Shown piece by piece: positions 20,777-31,644 of a stretch of DNA of 64,000 nt (the first letter of the stretch is position 1; each line of letters starts with the position of its first letter). The DNA lies in assembly GCA_031002005.1 (NCBI GenBank), contig CM061914.1, positions 11,890,148 to 11,954,147 on the forward strand. The letters are read 5' to 3'. A program made the position numbers and the translations under genes. Origin of the DNA: Vandiemenella viatica (Eukaryota > Arthropoda > Insecta > Orthoptera > Morabidae). A model generated the notes under the pieces. The model was not told where the DNA came from, searched no databases, and saw nothing but the letters and a program-made list of their open reading frames with translations.

Positions 20777-22088
20777 TTAATCATCTTCTTCCTCTTCTTC
20801 GTCGTCTTCCGGCTGCTGATAAATTTCAAACTGGTCTTCATTATCGTCTTCAACGACATTTGTCTCAAGTTCTTCCATGATTTCGGGGTCAAAGGTTCCA
20901 TCTTCGTTAATGTCGCTCTGAAATGGTAGAGCATTGAGACAAGCTTGCCCATTACATTGGCTTATTGAAGTACATTTTGTTTTTATATGATCAATTTGTC
21001 CTTTCCTGTTTTTGACGATGACTTCTTCTAAGAAATGTAATAAAGTTTTTGGAATTTCTTGATTAACACTATCCAACATTTTACTAGGAGGTGGTTAAGA
21101 TTTAGTTTCAACTATAGATGTTCGGATATCTTCTCTAATAATTGCTGCTGCAGCTTCTACAATTCTTAGCCTTACTGCTTCAGGATCTATTTTTTTACTT
21201 TCGTACCAAGCTTTTGATAGAATATTAGCTTGTGCATCACGGAAAGAAATGATTGTGAAAGCTCCAACTTTCTTCGTAATTACGATATCGGTTAAGTACT
21301 TCTGTTGTAGTCTTGTAATGATAGTTTTATCATCTGGCACATACCCTTTCAAGACATCTCTAAGCTCTTTTAGTGTGAATTGAGAATCATTATTATTTTC
21401 GATGTAATTGTAAATCTCTAACATAGCTTCTGTAACTTGATTATCTTGACGAGGTTTCTCAAGAGGGATGATTATGATGATTTATTTGAAAAGATTGTAA
21501 AGCAAGCAGCATGGTACTTCGCTTCAGCAGCGATCAAATCATACTGTAAAATTATACGACTTTTCACCAATCTCCGAAATCATCACCACGTTCTTCTGCT
21601 TTTAGATAACAGTATCTTTGAACTCAAGAGTACTCACATTTTTTATCTTCCGTCTGTATTTTTCTCTTTTCTTTTTCTCTGCAGCCTCATCAGCAACTTC
21701 GCCAAAAATAAACATTGATTCTTAAAATCAAACACTTCACCTCGTTTTTTACGGAGTACTAATGGAGAAGTTATAGTTTCTCCTTCTTCTTGTTTCCGTT
21801 TTACTGCTTGGATACAGTTTTTACTAATGTAAACACATCGGCACTTTTCATGCACTTTAACAGAGTTACTGATTTTAAATAATCAATTTTTCCGTCGTTT
21901 CGTTCGACACTTGCAGTTCGTAGAGATTTCATACCGCGCACTACTTCAATAAGCGATTCACCTCCCGAATCTGACTTATTACATAGAAAACACAAATCAG
22001 CCGTAGTTCTTGAAATTGTACGTCTGTAGTTACCAAGATACGATTCTAACTGAAAGAAAGAGAAGACGGTCGTAACTATACAATACAA
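20777..22088 (-). pseudogene. N-terminal part of the uncharacterised long-TIR element protein
   Basis: Read on the reverse strand, the pieces are as follows. 21801-22088 has an N-terminal CFLCNK motif (C-x2-C) and is open in its frame. A frameshift near 21860 leads into 21643-21855, with HEKCRCVYISKNC (H-x2-C type), so a C2HC-like zinc site is likely. 21095-21424 contains TLKELRDVLKGYVPDD and VRLRIVEAAAAIIREDIRT. After one in-frame TAA at about 21092, 20777-21079 continues in the same frame with IPKTLLHFLEEVIVK, CTSISQ and an acidic tail. The family resemblance to the product of element A (matching IHVQCRKNC and VHEKCRCVY contexts) is inference. Function unknown. The C-terminal two thirds of the family protein are absent. 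Confidence 0.6.
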
Positions 22089-22356
22089 TTGAACATCTGT
22101 CCCTACTGGCTATAAATAGAAAGGTCCGTAGTGTATAATAGGGGCCCGTATAATTCCCAGGTATAATTTTTGACGTAGTGGAAGGATTTTAAAATTTATT
22201 TTAAAGAAGATGCACTTAATTATATCCTATTTAAAATGTCATTAGTGTAAATGGGAATATAATTATAATATGATTTAAGTTTTTCCCTTAATTATTTTTT
22301 AATTTCAGGAAACGGTTATCAGTATTATTGAATAGATATAGATTTAATGCATGAAG

Positions 22357-22817
22357 AAAATGATAAAATATAATATAATAGTTAATAAAAATTGACAAAT
22401 ATTTATAATCATTGATTTATCGATAGTTCATCAACTATATATGGCGCGTTTTCGACCGGAGGCACCGGTTGACCTGAAGTGATGCTGTGACCGCGCGCTC
22501 TCCGCCCTCTATCTCGAAAACGGTTCACCGTATAAAAAAAAATTTTAGACAAAATTTTTAGAGAATTTTGTATTCTACAATATTGATAATAAATACAAAT
22601 AGCAAAAAAACCATAGGAAATGAGATATTTACAAAAAAGCGCAAAAAAACGATTTTTTGTGACCTTTGACCTCGAAATTTAATATTTGCGCACACCCTAC
22701 CATATGTAGGTTTTGAGACCACTTTTAGGGTGTCAATATACAAGTATTTACAGACTTACAGCTGGGTATCTCGAATTCCAAGATTTTTACCTAATTTAAG
22801 CTTAAATGACTGGACTA
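22357..22817 (-). repeat. Right TIR of element B
   Basis: Inverted match to 20064-20514 with only scattered differences. Ends ATGACTGGACTA. Confidence 0.92.
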
Positions 22818-23650
22818 TATAAACACAATGTTTTAATAAAGGAAGTTTTGTGACTTTCTGTGATGCTTACGATACGCTTAGATGTGATAACTGTCTTGCG
22901 AAAATAGTTGAAAGTCTCTGTCTCAAATTTTGATATGCTGTACATGCAGCAATCATGTTAACATGTTAGCTATGTCCTCCAGACATTTCTTGCCGTTAAT
23001 ACCTCGGCGCAATGAAAAAAGTTGTAGCATTTACCAATTCATCCGCTAAAAGGCAGCAAATTTTTTAAAAACAATTTGGAGCTACAGTGCAAGGTATCTG
23101 CGAGACGCGTTGGACTGAGAGGCATGATGGCCATCTACAATTTCATGTGACAACTTAGTGAAAATTTTTAACTCTCTGGAAAATATTTCTATTTGGCATG
23201 ACAACAAAACTGCTAATGACACCCATTTTACGCCATGTAGCATATGGTTTTAGGATTCATAGTTAATTTTTAATTTCAGTGAGTCCTTATTGCTTTCATC
23301 AGATAGGACGTAAGCAGTTCGAACTTTATGACAATTTATACTACAACCTATAACATAAAGTGCAATATCAAGGTTATGAGCGTTATTTATTAACAATTCT
23401 ATTTACTTAAGCAACTGAGGAAAATAAATTCCCAGATTACTGAATTCAAATCTTCCTTTATGTCGGGCTCCGGAGCTAGTTAATATGTAATCACCGTTTT
23501 TACTTTTTGCTGTAAGAACATAATTTTCTACTCCGGGGCTTTAGTTTATCGGTTGCTTTAATTTTCACGCTTTTAAAGCTGGAATGTAATAATGTTCTAG
23601 CTTTGATCTCTAAAAAGCAATGAGTAAATGTGACATTACCGAATAGGAAG

Positions 23651-23894
23651 TATACCGAGCGTGGTGGTGTAACGGCTAGTGTTCTCGTCTCGCATTCGGG
23701 AGGACGGCGGTTCGAATACCCGTCCGGGCATCCAGATTTGGGTTTTCCATGGTTTCCCAAATCACTCCAGGCAAATTCCGGGATGCTTCCTTCAAAAGGC
23801 CATGGCCGATTTCCTTCCCATTCCTTGCCCCCCATCCTTTCCCGTCTCTAGAGACCTCGCTGTTAGAGAGACGTTAAGCAGATAAAAAAAAAAA
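23651..23894 (+). mobile_element. tRNA-derived SINE, copy 2
   Basis: Same family as 17614-17854: box A TGGTGTAACGGCTAG, box B GGTTCGAATACC, the GGGTTTTCCATGGTTTCCCA core, and tail GTTAAGCAGATA plus A run. The 10-bp duplication GAATAGGAAG flanks it (23641-23650 and 23895-23904). It lies inside the hAT relic. Confidence 0.92.
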
Positions 23895-24240
23895 GAATAG
23901 GAAGCAGGAGATTCTTTAGTGTTGGTAAAATGCGATTAGTAATGACCATTCCCAAATGAACTATTCGTTTTAAGATTCTTATTACGTTTAAGATTTTACG
24001 TTTGATCTGTATCTCTATTTTCTAGAAATAGTTATAATGTCGTTCTCCGTTTCTCAGTACATGCAAGTCACAAGCTTTTTTTTTTTTTTTTTTGATATTA
24101 TAAGCTGGGACTTATGCTCTTTAATACCCACAGATTTATAACAATATAGGTAGATTTCATTAGTTACTGTGTATTTAAAATAAAAAGCCAAATTAAATTA
24201 ACGTTTACATCGCATCAACACCGAAATATATCTTATCTTA

Positions 24241-24416
24241 TAAATAATGTTCTCGGGTGACTAGCCGAGTTATAGGAGTGTTATAATTACACAATATTTC
24301 GGCGCTCTCAATAGTCGGTCACTTCACCGGAAGATGGCGCCGACAATTGAGAGCGCCGAAATATTGTGTAATTATAACACTCCTATAACTCGGCTGGTTA
24401 CCCGAAACATTATTTA
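24241..24416. repeat. Snap-back hairpin element, 176 bp
   Basis: Arms 24241-24312 and 24346-24416 are near-perfect inverted repeats. Shared sequences include GAGTTATAGGAGTGTTATAA and CAATATTTCGGCGCTCTCAA. They are separated by about 33 bp containing CCGGAAGATGGCGCC. Likely a small foldback element or MITE inside the hAT relic. No target duplication resolved. Confidence 0.88.
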
Positions 24417-25400
24417 TATTCTCAACGCCGAGAAAGACTACGTAATTATGTATATCTTATCTTATTTTTCAGGTTCACATACAACTGTACAATGAGTGTT
24501 ATGAGATAAAAATAATTGAACAGGAGACATAGTTTCTGAAATGTTTTGAAGAGGCAAAAGAATTTGCAGAGAAATTTGCGATGGAAATTTAATGCCCCAG
24601 AGCAGTGTCGAGATAAATACATAGAGACAATAACCTACCTCTTGAATCAGTATTTCCGTATGGCCGTATACATCCTAATTCAAGATCTAGATTCTATAAT
24701 AAATGGCCTACAAGACCATATTTCTCCTGAAATACTTTATTTCAACTAGTCGTTCTTATACCAAAAGTCAATTATACCTATATTAATGAAGACATTGAAA
24801 CAGTTAAAAAAAAAACATTCAGCTATAAACAGGTAATATACAACACTACAGTGTCAGTCATTATAAGCGACTATTGGCTGTGGATAGTATAATTGCTATG
24901 GAATCAGAATAATCCGCAATCGATTTCTAATCTAATGGAAAAATGTCATGCTAAAATGTATTCCAACGTAAACAAGTATTTGTGTAATCTTGCTACTCTA
25001 ACAGAAAATGTCACTATGGCACAGAGATCTTTTTCTGCTCTCAGGAGGCTCAAAACTTGAGTCTGAGCATCATTGGCAGAAGACCACCTAACTTGACCGG
25101 CACTTCTCCGCGTTCACAAAACCGTTCTCATTCAAGTGGATGAAGGCATAACAAGATTCGCGAGTTCAAAAGAGAATAATTGATTTTGTTAGTTGATAAA
25201 ATTATTTTGACATAATGCAAAAACAATATACTTTTATTTATATATACTATCGTAATTTTGAAGCCTGTGATAGCTGGACCTCGACTAAGTGACCCCCCCC
25301 CCGCGACCCGAAGGCTGGATCCGCCCTAGCCGGGGAAAACGTTAAAAAAAAAAAAAAAAAACGCGCTAAGTACACTACCTCATAGGAAACGCGTGAATTT

Positions 25401-25691
25401 TATGGAGAATACAAAATCAGTGAAGTTTGGAATGGCTTTTTCTCAGAAATGGTAAATCTTAGGGAAAAAAGTATAAGAACAATTTTTGTAGGTAATTACA
25501 TGATCTAAAATTTTTGTCTGTGCTGTTTTTGTCATACAACTAACCGTTTTGCTAAATAATACGAAAAAACCGTTTTTTCGAACTTTGACCTTTGGACACA
25601 TGGGATCGATGGGGACTTTTCACAATTTCATTATAATTGCATGCCTAACGTTTATGCAAATTTGCAGCTTTTTGGGAATTTGTGCAAGGGT
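25401..25691 (-). repeat. Right terminal inverted repeat of element A
   Basis: Reverse-complement homologue of 15539-15842. Outer edge TGTGCAAGGGT at 25681-25691. It abuts the tail of a reverse-strand LINE. Confidence 0.8.
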
Positions 25692-26780
25692 TTATTTATT
25701 TCTCGTGTCCAGGACATAACATTACAAGTTGGAAAAAACAAAAAACATTAATTAATTAATATTAAACTATAAACACAATTAAATGGAATGTGACCAGAAT
25801 TCCGCAATCTTGATGGCCTTCTCGTTTGCCCTATAAAGGTCGTCGATATTGCAGGTTTCAGGGAGATTCCTGCATATCAGAAGATGTTGTGGGTCCTGAA
25901 GCTCACCACATTCGCATAGATCGTTGTCAGTAGTGTAACCCCATTTTTTAATATTATATCTACATCGGGACACTTCAGTTCTTAATCTGTTTAAAGCCTA
26001 CATTATAGCATATGGCTGGTTACATCCCGCAGCCGGTGCCTCTTTGATGTTCCTCCACTGTTCTTCAGGCAACGAATTTCGCCATAGTTCTAGACGGCGC
26101 GCTCCAGTAGAAGATGTAATGGCTGTAGTTGATTGTACGAAGCTCTTCCTTGACTTCAGCCTTGTGGGTTGAGGTTCGTGTCCAAACAAAGGGTGTCTGG
26201 GGTCTGTTTCTTGTTTCCTCTTCTCCATCTCTGCAGCTGTTTTCCTACGGATGTCAGGTGGTGCTATATCCATGATTTGGTATATTTTACTAGCAGGAGT
26301 TGGTTTCAGGCAACCTGTTACAATGCGTCCAGTATCATTCAATGATATATCAACCTGCCTAGCATGTGCAGAGTTTTGCCAAACTGGTGCTGAGTATTCT
26401 GCAGCAGAGAAACTAAGTGCCAGGGCAGATGTACGAAGCACATTTGGATGTGCTCCCCAGGAGGTACTTGTAAGTTTCCGGATGATGTTGTTCCGGGCGG
26501 ATACTTTGAGTTTCAGATCCTCACAATGGGTTTTGATGGTAAGAGATCGATCAAGCTTTAGGCCTACTCCTAGATATTTTGGAGTATCGCAGTGTAGTAG
26601 TTGTTGCCCCCTCCAGTTGATGTTCAACTTCCTTCTGGCTTCTCTGTTTCTCAGATGGAATGCACAGACCTGTGTTTTTCCAGGGTTGGTCAATTTAAAA
26701 TCATTTCATCAAAATTCAGCAGAACTTTTATTTCAAGTGAACTTTCAGCTAAGATACTAAGCCTATACTCCACCCCGGGA
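25692..26780 (-). pseudogene. LINE fragment A1, C-terminal part of ORF2
   Basis: Non-LTR retrotransposon coding sequence on the reverse strand. 25998-26693 reads 231 codons from NPGKTQVCAFHLRNREARRK through YLGVGLKLDRSLTIKTHCED and APPDIRRKTAAE. After one in-frame TAG it resumes in the same frame with LNRLRTEVSRCRYNIKKWGY and a Cys/His cluster, CECGELQDPQHLLIC, to 25779. This layout (post-RT region and C-terminal CCHC-like motif) is common in arthropod Jockey-superfamily LINEs. The RT core with YADD is missing. A frameshift lies near 26700. The 3' end is close to 25695. Confidence 0.82.
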
Positions 26781-28879
26781 TAAGCTAGGGTCCTTACAAT
26801 TTCTTGTACTGGCCAAGTCGCGAGAATTTTGTTTACTGTAAATAAACCATATATGACACCTAGAGAAACCATTCTCTTTCACAAAGTGAAGTTAATACAC
26901 ACTGTAAAGTGTAGACTTGGCTCAGCAGGAGATCTCATAACTTTTTATCACTTCACGAGCAAGAGACATGGCCTATTCTTACAAGAATTGTTTACCTCGG
27001 ATCTCATTTCTTTTTGTAACTTGATTGCTAATTCTGAATCGTCGCTCAAAAGTAATGATTCCATTCGAAAATGGGCGAATAAAAACATTTCAGAATTGAA
27101 TACATCAATATAGGTTGCCAACAATGCCCTACTTTCTGAAACCAATGGGTGTTTGCCGAGCCGAGCAGTGCAGACTGCTACTGGTTCAACTACCACTATT
27201 AGCAAATAAGAAACTTTTAAACTAAGCATAGCAATAAAGTAAAATTCAAGACGTTAATTAAACTTGATCATCTCTATGCTTTAAAGAAATTTCAGGCACA
27301 TAGCTTCATCTGGAGCAAAACTATTTACCACAAATATGTGCCAAAAATTTTTATGTTTGGGATTGTAGTGAAATAAATAGGGTAGAATCACAGTCGTGTT
27401 TGACTTGTGGATAGTTTCCATACAGAAAAACCACTGCAAATCCAAAATTATGTTGTCCTCCCTCACCAACACGCTCGAAGCTCCGCTGGGGCTGCCCTGC
27501 AGTTAGTTCCTTACACCTCGTCGACACCTGGACCATATGAGCAGCGCTCGGCTCACGTGACACTGCGCTTGTGACACCGTGATGGAAGCCTTGTTGCTCA
27601 CTTGTTTGACACGATGATCCAATCTTTGTATTGTACTTGTTTCGCACAATAATAAAAATTAAAGTATTTATTTTGTGTCGGATTTAACTAGGTGACTTTC
27701 AGTTTATCACCAAGATGACTACTTATTGGTAAAAAATGCACTTACTTGTGTATTTTTTTGTAGCGCAAATCCCGAAAAAAAGACACAAGTAAGTGCAATT
27801 TTTTACCAATAATGACGCCTGCGAATAGTGTGAAATTTTATATTATATGACTACTTATGTACAGCAGAAATCCTGTGAAATTACTTATCGATTCACATCC
27901 CTATTAATGTTTAGTTGAACCGAATAAAAATTATTGTTAAAAGAATAACGAAATCATATTTCGATTGTTAGATAAAACAAGTAGGCGCTAGAATTTCACT
28001 AACAAGGTGAGCCGCCTCCTCCACAGGTAGGCAACCATTCTCACAGAAGCGGGTGAGGCGATATCCGCGATCAGTTTGGTCCTCCACTGTCGCAGCGAAT
28101 ACAACGCACGGAGTCACCCGGAACAGGATCTCTTGCGAACAAAGCAAAACCATTAAAAATTCCTGCTCGCACCGGGTGCGGGTCCCCGGAACAAACGCCT
28201 CAACTACTTAGCTACCATACCGCCCAATTTCCATTCTAATTAGGGTAAAATATGAAACCCTGCCACGAGTAGTTTATATATTGAAACCTATATACGTTAA
28301 GGAAATTGTTGTTTCTTCAGAAGCAAATTTTGAACTCTTAAATATATCAGCTTACTGTATAGCAGGAATGTGTGAATTCTTTGCTATTTTGCTTTTTCTT
28401 TTTTAAGTGATATTGCAAGTGCTGGTAACCCACTGCCAACTTGAAGCGGCGATACGAGTATGACGTCAGCACAGTTCTGAGGTAGAGCGATCGTATTAGC
28501 GGAGGGGAGCTTCTAGTGGAACAACAGCCAAGAGCACTTTGAGGGCTTCGCAGAGTCGATATAGAGCCACCGAGAAAAATCGAACCGTACACAACATCTG
28601 ATGCAGCTTGAAATTCATAGCGCCGATGACATAATGAAATAAATAAACGACTTCAATTCAACATCCACAATTATTAATCTCCAAGATGGAATACGACCGT
28701 CGTGATACAAACCAGATATCAGTCCATCCGCGCGATTTTAAGAACCTTACTACACATAATAAATAACTAAGAAAAAATGTACTGTGGCATGTGAAATCGT
28801 CTCTTTTATGGAACGGAGAAACTCACTGCAAACATGTTATCGGGTGACATGGACACATAGGCCACTCAAGCATTTGGTA
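26781..28879. other. Unassigned stretch between LINE fragments
   Basis: About 2.1 kb with no recognised coding region, splitting two portions of one LINE type. A small inverted repeat lies at 27723-27812 (separate entry). A tRNA-like reverse-strand stretch near 28140-28235 is too diverged to call. Confidence 0.4.
27723..27812. repeat. Short inverted repeat, 29-30 bp arms
   Basis: The arm at 27723-27751 (TTATTGGTAAAAAATGCACT and on) pairs with 27783-27812, with a single one-base gap. The spacer is 31 bp. Possible tiny foldback element. Confidence 0.8.
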
Positions 28880-29750
28880 CTCACTACAGTGCACTTAATA
28901 CTGGTAGCATCAGTATAACCCTGTTTCAGTAGATTTTCCTTACCCGGTTTTACAATGGCAATAACCTTAGCTTTTTTATGGGCAGGGGGCAACGTTAGGG
29001 TATGCAATATTTCATTGAGAGTGCTAACAGCCATTTTCTTACGATAGGGCTTGTATTAAAGAGGAATTCTGGATACAGGCCATCATGTCCAGTGGCTTTA
29101 CGAAGTTTATTTTATTTTAGTGTAGCATCCAATTCAGACAAAATGAAGGGGCTTGAATATTCTGCATTTGGTTTAATGAGCTTCTTGACTTCACGAAGTT
29201 CACAATTCACACATCGAATTGTATCTCTATTGTGTGGCACCTGAGTTGTTCTTAGCTGGTGATTGGCTATGATATTACAGGACTCCCCCCCTCTTGTCCG
29301 TTGATCAAGAGACTCCAGTAATCTTGTCGCCAAGGCGTGGTCACCACTCCTTTAGAACTCCTTCAGCCATTGGGTGCACTCATCATCCCACACAGGGATG
29401 TGGTCGGGTTGTAGCCCCTGCGTATGTTATGCTTTGCTGCTGTTTCCGCAGCTTTCAGAAATTTCTTGTGACATGTTTCAGCACCTGAAATTTTTTTGAG
29501 AAGTCTATCCAATGCTCAAGTAAATTCTTCCCAATTTGCTTTTTTTTAAGTTCCAGCGGGAGGATGGGGCAATCTTATGACTTTTATATGGATACCAAAT
29601 GAAATGACTACTGGTCTGTGTTGACTGTGTGGAAAGTCATTAAGGACAATGCGTTGAATGCTCAGGCCATCATTAGCATTGGGAGTTTTTGTTGTAAAAC
29701 ACAGGTCAGGATTGGACTCAGATCCCCATCTGGCCGACTTGAATATAATA
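28880..29750 (-). pseudogene. LINE fragment A2, end of endonuclease to RT fingers
   Basis: Reverse-strand pieces in order: SNPDLCFTTKTPN and FPHSQHRPVVISFG (end of the endonuclease domain, about 29740-29590), then PNAEYSSPFILSELDATLK (about 29170-29110), then LNEILHTLTLPPAHKKAKVI and IVKPGK (RT fingers, about 29010-28930). Stops and frameshifts separate them. The same LINE type supplies the C-terminal fragment at 25692-26780, so both may come from one insertion split by later events. The catalytic palm is absent from both. Confidence 0.72.
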
Positions 29751-29769
29751 ATAATATTTAATTAAATTG

Positions 29770-30878
29770 CAATGGAGCACAACACCCGGTGGCAATTTAC
29801 CTACACACTCATCTTCTCCCTTTCCTGCACCCACCTACATTTTCTCTCTGCAAATTTTTGGCTTTAAATTCTTTCAACGTTTTTGGTAAATTATTCATCA
29901 TTTCTATTGGTAACTTGTTCCAATCACTGACACCCTTACCTGGAAAAGAGAATCTTCTACACTTATTGTACCTGAAATCGAGTGCCAGACCGAGCGTGGT
30001 GGTGTAACGGCTAACGTTCTGGCCTCGCATTCGGGAGAACGGCGGTTCGAATCCCCGTCCGGGCATCCAGATTTGGGTTTTCCATGGTTTCCCCAAATCA
30101 CTCCAGGTGAATGCCGGGATGCTTCCTTCAAAAGGCCATGGCCGAATTCCTTCCCATTCCTTGCCCCCATCCTTTCCCGTCTCTAAGGACCTCGTAGTTA
30201 TAGGAGACGTTAAGCAGTTAAAAAAAAAAAAAATCGAGTGCCAGCTTGTGGTCATGGTCATCTTTACCCTTCCATACATTACTTTTAATTCTTACACCAA
30301 TATCGTTCCAAGCCTCATCACCAATATACGACTTGTACACTTCCATGACCCTCTTTACCTTCCTCCTATATCCCAATAAATCCCATTCCAGCTGTTTTAT
30401 CGTATCTGTTACTGATCCCATTCTGTGGTAATTTCCAGAAACAAATCTAGCAGCCCTTCTTCACACCCTCTCCAACTCCTGTATTTGATACGCAAAATGT
30501 GGGTCCCATACTACACTACCATATTCGAGCAATGGTCTGACCAAAGTTTTGTAACCCAATTCCTTGACTTCTCTTGTGCATCCCCTCATCACTCTCCCCA
30601 ACAAGTGCAGAACTCTGAAACCTTTTGCTACCACCTGTCCAATGTGTCCTGCCCAATTAAGCTTGTTAACAAATGTAATGCCAAAATATTTACATTTAAA
30701 GTCTTCAACAAGAAATTCTTTCCCCACCTTATAATCGTAATCAACCTTTAGTTTTTTATTTGTGTATCTAATAAGCTGATTCTTCTTTGCATTTATCTTT
30801 ATCGCATGTTTACCAACCCACTAGATATTCTGTCCAGATAACTCTGTAGCTGTTTACACTCTGTAAGGTTCTTTATTT
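29770..30878 (-). pseudogene. LINE fragment B1 (CR1-like), C-terminal part, split by a SINE
   Basis: Reverse-strand coding relic: LIRYTNKKLKVDYDYKVGKE (about 30770), YFGITFVNKLNWAGHIGQV, VMRGCTREVKELGYKTLVRP and LLEYGSVVWDPH (30680-30500). Then SVTDTIKQLEWDLLGYRRK (about 30400), and beyond the SINE a terminal FRYNKCRRFSFPGKGVSDWN with LPIEMMNNLPKTLKEF. This order is the usual post-RT C-terminus of CR1/Jockey-superfamily LINEs. A second copy with the same residues lies at 61370-63270. The SINE at 29989-30230 interrupts it. Frameshifts lie near 30450 and 30250. Confidence 0.85.
29989..30230 (+). mobile_element. tRNA-derived SINE, copy 3, recent
   Basis: Same SINE family, with box A TGGTGTAACGGCTAACG, box B GGTTCGAATCC and tail GTTAAGCAGTTA plus A run. 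A perfect 14-bp duplication AAATCGAGTGCCAG flanks it (29975-29988 and 30231-30244). It interrupts LINE B1. Confidence 0.95.
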
Positions 30879-31644
30879 TTTTAGAAAATGTACTTTATCC
30901 ACTTAAATACAACGGACCTGATGATGGCGGCAGTGCAAGTCGCCGAAAGCTCGTCGTCAGCAGAAAATGTAATCCGGCAGCAAACCCGTGAAGAATTTAT
31001 TACTTTTACTTATGTTTCCAGCGTCAGACCAGTACATAGGAATTTCATTTATCCCTCTTTGTCCGTCGCTGAATTTATTTCGATACCCACGCTGTAAATC
31101 AAATCACTATTAACAAAATCATACCACACGAACTTTAAAAAACAACTCATTTGTCTTTATTACAATATCAATATTAAATAAAACATCTTCTACATATCTT
31201 ATATATTCCGTTTTCCACATAACAACCAATTATCAGTTACAAATTCATATTTCACTATCTTTATCATTACTCTAATTTCTCTTCCCTCAGGCTAATATTT
31301 TCCAATTACTGATCCCACCAGGATTCTTCGCGGCTTCTCCATCGAGCCTTTCTCTTTCACCTCTTCTCTCCATACATTTTCTCTTCAAACCAACTCATCC
31401 TCTTCCAACAAAACCTTTTCAACTGTTCTTTCTTCGCCAAAGACAGTTTCGTGTTCGGGCGGGGTGGGTGTGGGAGGGGGAGTTCCCTTAAACATGTTAT
31501 TTGGTTATCTTTCATAAAACAATAATAGCGATAATTATACAAACAAATTGATAAGAGACATTCATTCGGATAAAAACTAAAAAATGAATTTAAAGACATA
31601 ATTTATTCTATATAAATTTAGTTTTATAGAAAAATTATATTTTT
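30879..31644. other. A/T-rich spacer
   Basis: No gene. A CTGATGATGGCGGC...GTCGCCGAAAGC stretch at 30908-30945 can fold into a GGCG/CGCC stem but lacks other ribozyme features (see rejected items). Confidence 0.4.

Larger units (their letters stand above)
20064..22817 (-). mobile_element. Long-TIR element B, 2.75 kb
   Basis: Terminal inverted repeats of about 450 bp (20064-20514 and 22357-22817) are nearly identical, both beginning TAGTCCAGTCAT at the outside. TAT flanks each end (20061-20063 and 22818-22820), a possible 3-bp target duplication. It interrupts the hAT coding remnant, whose reading resumes on the far side. Inside, the reverse strand carries pieces of an uncharacterised protein related to that of element A. 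No recognisable transposase is present. Confidence 0.88.
19605..25330 (+). pseudogene. hAT transposase relic, interrupted by later elements
   Basis: A cut-and-paste hAT transposase of the zinc-finger MYM1/DUF4371-like kind, in pieces along the plus strand. ERLRPIARTIIFC and DISLRGHRDDGK lie near 19700-19790, ILFDETT near 20010. After the interruption come FVTFCDAYDTLRC (near 22850) and VVAFTNSSAKRQQIF with a CETRWTERHDG motif (near 23010-23130). FEEAKEFAEKFAMEI lies near 24545. The C-terminal dimerisation region AQRSFSALRRLKT and GITRFA lies near 25020-25160. Stops and frameshifts are numerous. The right end GGCTGGATCCGCCCTAG (to about 25330) has an imperfect inverted counterpart near 19605-19640, so the ends are approximate. 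Element B, a SINE and a hairpin element sit inside it. Confidence 0.8.
15539..25691 (+). mobile_element. Long-TIR element A, about 10.2 kb including later insertions
   Basis: The segment at 15539-15842 and the reverse complement of 25401-25691 are clearly homologous over about 300 bp, both starting ACCCTTGCA and ending near TGTATTCTCCATA. They form long terminal inverted repeats. Between them lies a broken uncharacterised gene on the plus strand (17385-19556). A hAT relic (19605-25330) fills almost all the space between the gene end and the right arm. If the hAT is removed, the gene end lies roughly 100-150 bp from the right TIR, which suggests that the arms and the gene belong to one unit. 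No target-site duplication is evident. Confidence 0.6.

Noticed and set aside
26251..26760. 169-codon forward frame
   Set aside because: Antisense shadow of the reverse-strand LINE A1 coding sequence.
30908..30960. Hammerhead ribozyme-like CTGATGA...GAAA with a GGCG/CGCC stem
   Set aside because: No convincing stem III, cleavage triplet or closing stem I could be drawn, so the similarity is probably fortuitous or vestigial.
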